The notes under the pieces were generated by a model that saw only the letters and a program-made list of their open reading frames with translations, was not told the DNA's origin and did no database searches. From Erythrophleum ivorense (lineage: Eukaryota; Streptophyta; Magnoliopsida; Fabales; Fabaceae): a DNA stretch of 64,000 bases. The translations under genes were made by a program, and so were the position numbers. This document shows, piece after piece, positions 57,873-64,000 of this stretch; the first letter of the stretch is position 1; each line of letters opens with the position of its first letter. The DNA lies in the NCBI GenBank assembly GCA_026724425.1, contig JAIUCV010000655.1:371429-435428 (forward strand), read 5' to 3'.

Positions 57873-60075
57873 TCAGAACTTCTGGATGAAGTCGTAAATG
57901 TGAGTGCTAATCTCCTCTGCTGCTTCTTGGTTGTTGAAGTGAGCTACTCCTTTCTGCACTACCACTTCCTCCAAGTTTGGTACGTCCTTCTTGAAACGCC
58001 CACTCTGTATATACGCATTTATCCCTGGCGAAGTGTATACCATATCTAACTCACCTGTTATGAACTTTACTGGAACTTTCACTTGCACTCCAGTCCATGC
58101 TGCTGTGAGTTCCCAATTTCTGTAATGCATTCATAAAACAACCTCTTAACTATTGCTACATTTATTAGGACCTGAGGTTTCCATAATTTACTTCATATGT
58201 AAGTGTTTCTGTAGGGTGTTGTTGAAACATCAACTCAGAAGAATTGGAAGCAAAAAAATAAAATAAAATAAAATAAAAAAGAATAGGAACATACAGGTTA
58301 AGATTTCTGTAGTAGTTCAACCCTCCAGTGAAACCAGACTTGTCAAACTTAGAAGCATAATAACGCAGGTCTTCTTCGGAGAGCCAAGAGGGCAAGGTCC
58401 GCGGGGCATTTGGATTATATCCAAACCCTTCTTTTGGAATGATTGGGGGACCAGCTTTGCGAGTTGTAAGGACATGCTTCACTACTTGTTCGCTACCAAT
58501 TTTGGCCATCTCAGCTTCTACGTTCCCTGGCTCCTGTCACATTTAAACCACAATATACAACATCTACAATCTAATATTGCAATACCAGAGACTCGTAATC
58601 CCATCTTTTATCAAATATATTATAATTGAAACAAGAGGAACGTTTATGCAAATCGATGAATTACAATTGTCAAAATGAAGAAATAAAGGTACTGAAGAGT
58701 TAAGGTGTGTAACCAAAGGTGCCAAAGCATAGCAATCAACATTTCGTTTGATGTTTATTATTGTGATTGATAAGGGGAAACAAGTCATTTACAATTCATG
58801 TGCACGGTTCAATCACAAGCTATAAAATTTCTAAGTAGTTCTTTCAGCGTAGCTGTGAAACTAATTATTTGAATTCTTCGGTTTCTTCTGATTTTATCAT
58901 ACCACCCTCACAATCTCGAATGGTGTGTGTATGCAGCGTTAAACTCTATCTTCCGCCATTGGACTTCAGATTACATGCAACCTTGTACTGTAGCTATAAG
59001 CAACTCATCTGAAATCAAAGCCATCCTAAACCCAAGTTTTCAATTTTTTTTGCTCTTCCCTTCCAATTGGCAAGGCAAATTTCGCCGGGCATCAACCAGC
59101 CTTCAAAGAAAGGCTTAGTCACCGGAATTGGACTCCTTTTGCGGATCAAAATGCTGAAACGAGAGAAGCCGCATCCCCACCAGAGGGCTTACCCGGCGAC
59201 CATCTACCCACGATGAAGGAATGAAACCGGCCTCTGAAGAGGCTAGCTCCAATTCCGTCGATGCTGGCCTAGTCGGAACGATTTCTTTCTCTAGCTGAAT
59301 TTGAACCTACTACAGCTCACTTATCCGTACACCGTCTTGTTTATCCTTTCTAAAATTCCCCCTATGTTCCAATTAATGAGGAAGATCCGAAACAAATGAG
59401 TTCTATATATGCAATTAAATTCCGACTTTATAAGAATCCGAAAAAGGAAAGGACGGGTTTAAAAAAGGACTATCAACAAGAATATTAAAAATTAATTGGT
59501 TTGGTTGGTGATACGGATTTTAATACCGTAGCAGGTAACATGAGATAGAAATGAAAGCATTTGTAGATCTGGTGAAAATAGTAAGTTAATTAGATGGGAA
59601 AGAATAGAACCTGGAATCTGCAGATATAGTAATCCTCTCCATACGATGCTCGAAAGGCATCGAGGGGCTTGACTCGGGGGTTTCTGGGCATGAGTGGCAC
59701 ACTGAGGCTAACATAGGCTTTGACTCTATCAGGGCGAAACATGCAGAGGTACCAACCCATGATGGCTCCCCAATCATGAGCCACAAGGAACACTTGATCC
59801 ACACCCAGAGAGTCGATGAGGGCCACGATGTCGCCCACGATATGGAAGCAGGTGTAGCTGCTGATCGAAGCCGGGGCTTCGGTGTCGCCGTAGCCGCGGA
59901 GATCTGGAGCCACGGCTCGGTAGCCGAGGGAGCTGAGAGCCAGAATCTGGTGACGCCAGGAGTACCAGAGCTCAGGGAAGCCATGGAGGAACAAAACCAC
60001 TGGGCCTTCTCCTTTCTCTGCAACGTGCATTTTGATGCCATTCACTTCCACCGTTCTGTGCTCTATTCCTTCCAT
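57873..60075 (-). CDS. soluble epoxide hydrolase, alpha/beta hydrolase fold (copy B)
   Basis: Second intact member of the cluster: exons 60075-59611, 58533-58295 and 58119-57873, in phase, 316 residues. Exon 1 is the same length as in A and its protein nearly the same (MEGIEHRTVEVNGIKMHVAE). Oxyanion HGFP (31-34), nucleophile D101 in HDWGA, acid D260 in GELD, base H295 in VAHF are all intact. The junction codons encode EPG, the usual form. Exon 2 is two codons shorter than in A and more diverged (KIGSEQVVKHVLTTRKAG), so B split from the A/C lineage earlier. Intron 1 (about 1.1 kb) holds a GC-richer foreign-looking block at 59040-59480. Substrate preference may differ from A because exon 2 encodes the lid over the active site. 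Confidence 0.94.
59040..59480. other. GC-richer insert in intron 1 of copy B, possibly organelle-derived
   Basis: Base composition shifts from A/T-rich intron to near-balanced sequence (words GAAGCCGCATCCCCACCAGA, TTACCCGGCGACCATCTACC, AGGCTAGCTCCAATTCCG). It has no transposon ends, no repeats, and on neither strand a long frame. It reads like plant mitochondrial (or plastid) intergenic DNA inserted in the nucleus. Copy A intron 1 has nothing comparable. The identity is a guess from texture. Confidence 0.35.
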
Positions 60076-60099
60076 TCTGGTGCTCTATGATCGACTGAC

Positions 60100-62580
60100 G
60101 GGAGGGTTTGACTGTTTTGAGATGAGAGCGGGATGAGCAAATGCTGAGTGAGAGGCTGTGAATAACTCTCCTCTTTTTCGAAGAGAAGCACGATTTATTA
60201 TCTATTATATGTAGGAAGGTTTTTATTACTATTAAATTATTATTCTATTATTATTATTTGATATGATAAATTATATATATTATACTATTATATATATATA
60301 TATAATTTTCTCTAACTTTTTCAATTTTCGTGCATTTATACCGAAACACACACTACTAATTTTAGTAATAATAAAAAAAATGTTATGCTCTTAAATAAGA
60401 GCCTCAAGGTTTTATTTTTTTATTTTTAATATTTTACATGTTGTGCACGCATGCATAACAAGTTATTTGTTTTGTTTAAATTTAAGAATATATTTGGCAA
60501 AATATAATATTAAAATATATAAAAATAATGAAATAATCTATATATTTTTTACTTAAAAAAACTAAATAATAATATCAAAATTATAATTAATATTGCAATT
60601 AACTAACCAGGTCACCCTTCTCCTCTAACTTATGTGGTCGACATTTTACAGTGCCTAAAGTGAATAATTTACTGTAGCATTATCACGTCAAGTGTTTTCA
60701 CCATAAAGTCGCTTTAAGGGATGTGTGGTGGAAAGATTTTAAATTTATCAATTAAAATTATTTATTTAAACAATTTAATGCTAAAAATTAAATATTCTAA
60801 TAATTAATAAAAAAACGTGTTTGAAATAAATGTTAAAATAAAAAATAGGATAAAAATTTTAAAATCTTATGAACTATATTTGAGATTAATTGCTTAAATT
60901 TTATGAAAAATTAAATGTTAAGGTGGTAACATTTTCAGTAAACTATATTAGAAAACTTACATCAAATATGATATTTTAGGTTCTTAAAGTTTTTTTTTTT
61001 AAATTTCTTTTTAAAGTTTCACAGCAAAATATATCCTAGCACTTAAAGTTTTTTAAGGAAAAGCAGAAGAGAAGTATTTCATTATGAACAAACAGATCCC
61101 CTCTTTGTCTCATAGAAGGGAAATTTGTTTGATGTACAAAAAATTAAGTATAAAAATAAAAAAGATAATTAATATATATATATATATATAATATTTTTAA
61201 TGTTTTTATTTTTAACAATTAAATAATAATTAATAAATAATATTAATTAATAATTGAGTAATAATTATAAAAATAAAATTAATATTTTAATCAAATTTTT
61301 CTTCAACTTTTTCCATTCCACTCCTCTCACCAATCGGGTCTTAGGGATGGGCAAAGGTGCTCATCCTAAATAGTTTAGTTATTTATTTTAAAATTTTCGC
61401 TTTTTAAATTTAAAAAAAAATAGCAAAATATGTAATAAAAATAATCACCAACTTAAACAAATGATAATTTATTTTAAAAAATAAAAATTATAAACCTGAA
61501 CCATCTACAACTGATTTTTGAGAACCCGAATTGGTATTACTGTTGGTTTAAAAGGCATGATTCAAAGGAATTGATTCCTTATTAATGATTTCTTATTACT
61601 ACTAAGAACATTAACTAATTGTAGTGTCTTTAAAATAAAACTTATGTTTAATTTGTTCTTATATATAATGCAGTGAAAAGATCAAGAAATGCATTCCACA
61701 AGTTATTACCAACACCAATACCATCATCCGGTATGACCCATTCGATTTACGCCACCAATACCATCATCCGATCATTTCAAGATCGCTTCTGTAAGGTTTA
61801 GTTGAATTTTCAATAAATTTTGGAAAAATGAAATTTCTCCCCGTATTTTGATGCTGCCGACACTATATTTAACATAAAGCATAGCATATGCTCTTTATGT
61901 TAATTCATGAGAAACTTAAATGTAAATTTTTAAATGTTTTTTAATAAATTTTTTATTATATTATGATATGTAAAAGAAATTTAAAAAAAGTCAACAATGT
62001 ATGATTCAATTAAAAAATTATTTACAGATTATATGCCTTATAAAAAAAATTCAATAACAAATTTTTAAAATTTACATTTAAAGTTTTTTCCCATTATTAA
62101 TACATAACGTTCAAAGTTACCAACCTATGTATGCCCTATCATATCTTCGGTTCTTTTAATGGAGAAAGGGAAAAAAAAAATGTAGAGTAATGACTAATGA
62201 TTGCTTCACTACTTTGATTTTTATCATTAGATTTACTTTACTTATTAATTCAAAACAAAATATTACGTGAGACTAAGGTTTTAGAGAAATAAATAAGGTG
62301 CAAGAATCATTGCCACAAAACAGACGTATCACATTGACGAAATCATTCAAGAGTGCGAAGATTTGGATAACAGCAAAAAGTGGCACTGGTGTCACCAAAA
62401 CACAAATAGACAACTAGAAATGTCAGTTATCTTCAATTATATGGTTTTATTTCATTCAAATCATTATTCAATCCAACGGCGTACATCAGAAAGGCTTCGA
62501 AGGATTAACAAACTAGAACCAGCATACACAGTTATCTATCATTGAAATAAAACTTAGATAAAGCAGCTGAAAAAAGTAGA
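60100..62580. other. intergenic, A/T-rich, with short repeats
   Basis: 60100-60230 is the promoter side of copy B. 61125-61330 is MITE-like (GGGAAATTTGTTTGATG at the left, CAATCGGGTCTTAGG at the right). An 18-base word CACCAATACCATCATCCG occurs twice at 61713-61730 and 61753-61770. From about 62155 on, the sequence matches the 3' flank of copy A (about 44650-45990) without the two insertions found there. Confidence 0.6.
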
Positions 62581-62593
62581 GAATCAGATCAGA

Positions 62594-64000
62594 ACTTCTT
62601 AATGAAGTCGTAAATGTGATTGCTTATTTCCTCTGCAGCTTCGTTGGTTGTTGAAGTGACCTACATCTTTCTGCACAACCACTTCCTCCAAATTTGGCAC
62701 ATCTTCCTTGAAGCCACCGCCATGAATATAATCCTTCATCCCCAGAGAAGTATACACGACGTCTAACTCGCCCGTTATGAACTTCACTGGTACTTGAATT
62801 TGCATGCCGCTCCATGGTGCTGTCAGCTCCCAATTTCTGCCATGTATAGCAAAATAACTGCCATCATTCCTCTTTTTTTTTTTTTTTCTGTTTTCTATGC
62901 GAAAAATAAGAGTAAAATATACAATTTTTTTTTCAAATTTTATCAAAATTATACAGTTTTTTTTTATTTTTAAATATATGAGTTAGTCCATTAATTTTTT
63001 TTAACTAAAATATCTTCCATAAAAAATGTAAAAGGGTATTTTAGTTATAAAAAAAGTATATTTTATATTAATAGAAAGCATTTTAGTGAAAAAAAATAAA
63101 ATTAAACTATATTGTAATGCAACTTTTCTATTCAAAAGAAGTTATATATATTTTAAAAATAAAAAAAAAATATGTATAATTTTAAGACAGTCCAAGAGCA
63201 CAGGTAATTTGCTCCAAAAAATAACTTGCCACCTCTAACCCCACGGTGGAAAAGTACCATTCAAATTAGTCTCTTGCATGCATGATGCTTCCCCTGAAAT
63301 GGCTACTAAACCAAAAATACTCTTAAACCATCAATTTAGAAGATGGGGGTCATAGTCCTAGAGGCAGTAAATTAAAAGGAGGAAGAACATACAAGTTGAG
63401 ATTTCTGTAGTAGTTTAAGCCTCCAGTGACGCCTGTCCTTTTCAAATTTAGAAGCATAATAAGCAATATCTTGTTCAGAGAGCCAGGAGGGCAAGTTTTG
63501 TGGAGTATCCGGATTGAATCCACTTCCATACTCTCCCTTTTGGCAAGATTGGGGGTCCCGGTTTGCGTGAGGTGAGGATGTTCTTGCAGCACATATGCAG
63601 CCCCAAACTTTGGCCATCTCAGCTTCCATTTTGCCTGGCTCTCTGTCAAAGATGTATTTCTTTGTTTTAAACTAGTGACGTCAAGGATCAGATCTACCAT
63701 TACAGAAATTCTCACTCCACTTCAGAGTAACCAATTAGTGGCCAATTAAAATATTGGATATGCATAATCTAGCATTCCTTCACCCCTCACAATCCACAAC
63801 GGTGTGTGAATGAACCGGCCGTAAACTCGGATTACTTTCAGCTATTTGGATTCTGACTACGTGCAAGAGACTAAGAAGCGCTTCATTCATGCAAACCCCC
63901 CTCTCCCTCTCCCCGCCCCCCCCCCCCCCCCCACCCCCCAAACACAAAAAAAAAAGATTGCTAGGAACAGACTTTTAAATACCCAAACCTGGTTTAGTCG
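62594..64000 (-). pseudogene. epoxide hydrolase copy C, disrupted and cut by the window edge
   Basis: Exon 3 (about 62840-62594) encodes NWELTAPWSGMQIQVPVKFI, GELDVVYTS and VGHFNNQ, so acid and base residues remain, but a one-base insertion near 62643 shifts the last 17 or so codons. Exon 2 (about 63645-63393) aligns base for base with gene A except for at least five single-base insertions, which scatter LPSWLSEQDIAYYASKFE and flanking parts across frames; its first codons would be EPGKM but an extra base sits at the acceptor. Intron 1 (63646-64000) is very like that of A. Exon 1 lies outside. Either a young pseudogene or a gene carrying uncorrected sequencing insertions. Confidence 0.8.
63916..63939. 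repeat. poly(C) tract
   Basis: Seventeen consecutive C, then A and six more C, followed by an A-rich run. The same place in copy A intron 1 has only a short CCCC followed by A-rich sequence. Homopolymers of this kind are prone to sequencing error and to real length change. Confidence 0.85.

Noticed and set aside
59586..60041. 151-codon minus-strand frame overlapping epoxide hydrolase B exon 1
   Set aside because: Out-of-frame shadow of the conserved exon; the HDWGA-bearing frame is the real one.
1..64000. CRISPR array, operon or prokaryotic defence system
   Set aside because: The window is plant nuclear DNA; repeats present are microsatellites, LTRs and transposon termini with no regular spacer pattern.

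Overview
This is nuclear DNA from a eudicot plant, probably a woody species. Genes have many introns with GT/AG borders, spacers are very AT-rich, ribosomal protein promoters carry TGGGCC and telo-box motifs, and there is a MIR164 hairpin, a Ty1/copia retrotransposon, a hAT element and MITE-like DNA. No bacterial features (operons, ribosome binding sites, CRISPR) are present. Exon models were built by hand from splice sites and recalled family sequences; no alignment was run.

Layout, left to right. 1-0.6 kb: retroelement-like remnant. 1.7-3.2 kb: RPL22 (+). 7.2 kb: MIR164 (-). 11.7-13.1 kb: dormancy/auxin-associated (DRM1-type) protein (+), possibly shortened by a TAG. 13-19 kb: gene-poor, with a direct duplication and a decayed hAT-like element. 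19.35-22.06 kb: folate-receptor-like membrane protein (+). 23.3-25.7 kb: PP1 catalytic subunit of the TOPP8 type (-). 28.9-32.1 kb: MCTS1/Tma20-type PUA protein (+). 32.7-37.5 kb: complete but dead copia element with two LTRs and a 5-bp target duplication. 39.2-41.4 kb: RPL18 (+), followed by a long inverted repeat of about 0.78 kb. 43.3-64.0 kb: minus-strand cluster of epoxide hydrolase copies: a relic (43.3-44.3), an intact gene A (46.0-47.7), an intact gene B (57.9-60.1) and a disrupted copy C running off the right edge. Between A and B lie a hAT element with a perfect 8-bp target duplication (50.5-51.2), a chimeric pseudogene joining pieces of acylamino-acid-releasing enzyme, cytosolic HSP90 and an NPF2-type transporter (54.3-55.6), and an LTR (57.3).

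The intact genes are mostly single-copy housekeeping functions: ribosome (RPL22, RPL18), translation re-initiation and recycling (MCTS1), PP1 signalling. They are not an operon and share no pathway beyond translation. The changing part of the window is the epoxide hydrolase cluster, where tandem duplication, transposon insertion and gene-fragment capture coincide. The observations most worth following are the three-gene chimera, the long inverted repeat just after RPL18, the TAG in the DRM1-type gene, the 66-codon ORF ending beside the mature miR164 arm, and the cluster of single-base insertions in epoxide hydrolase copy C.
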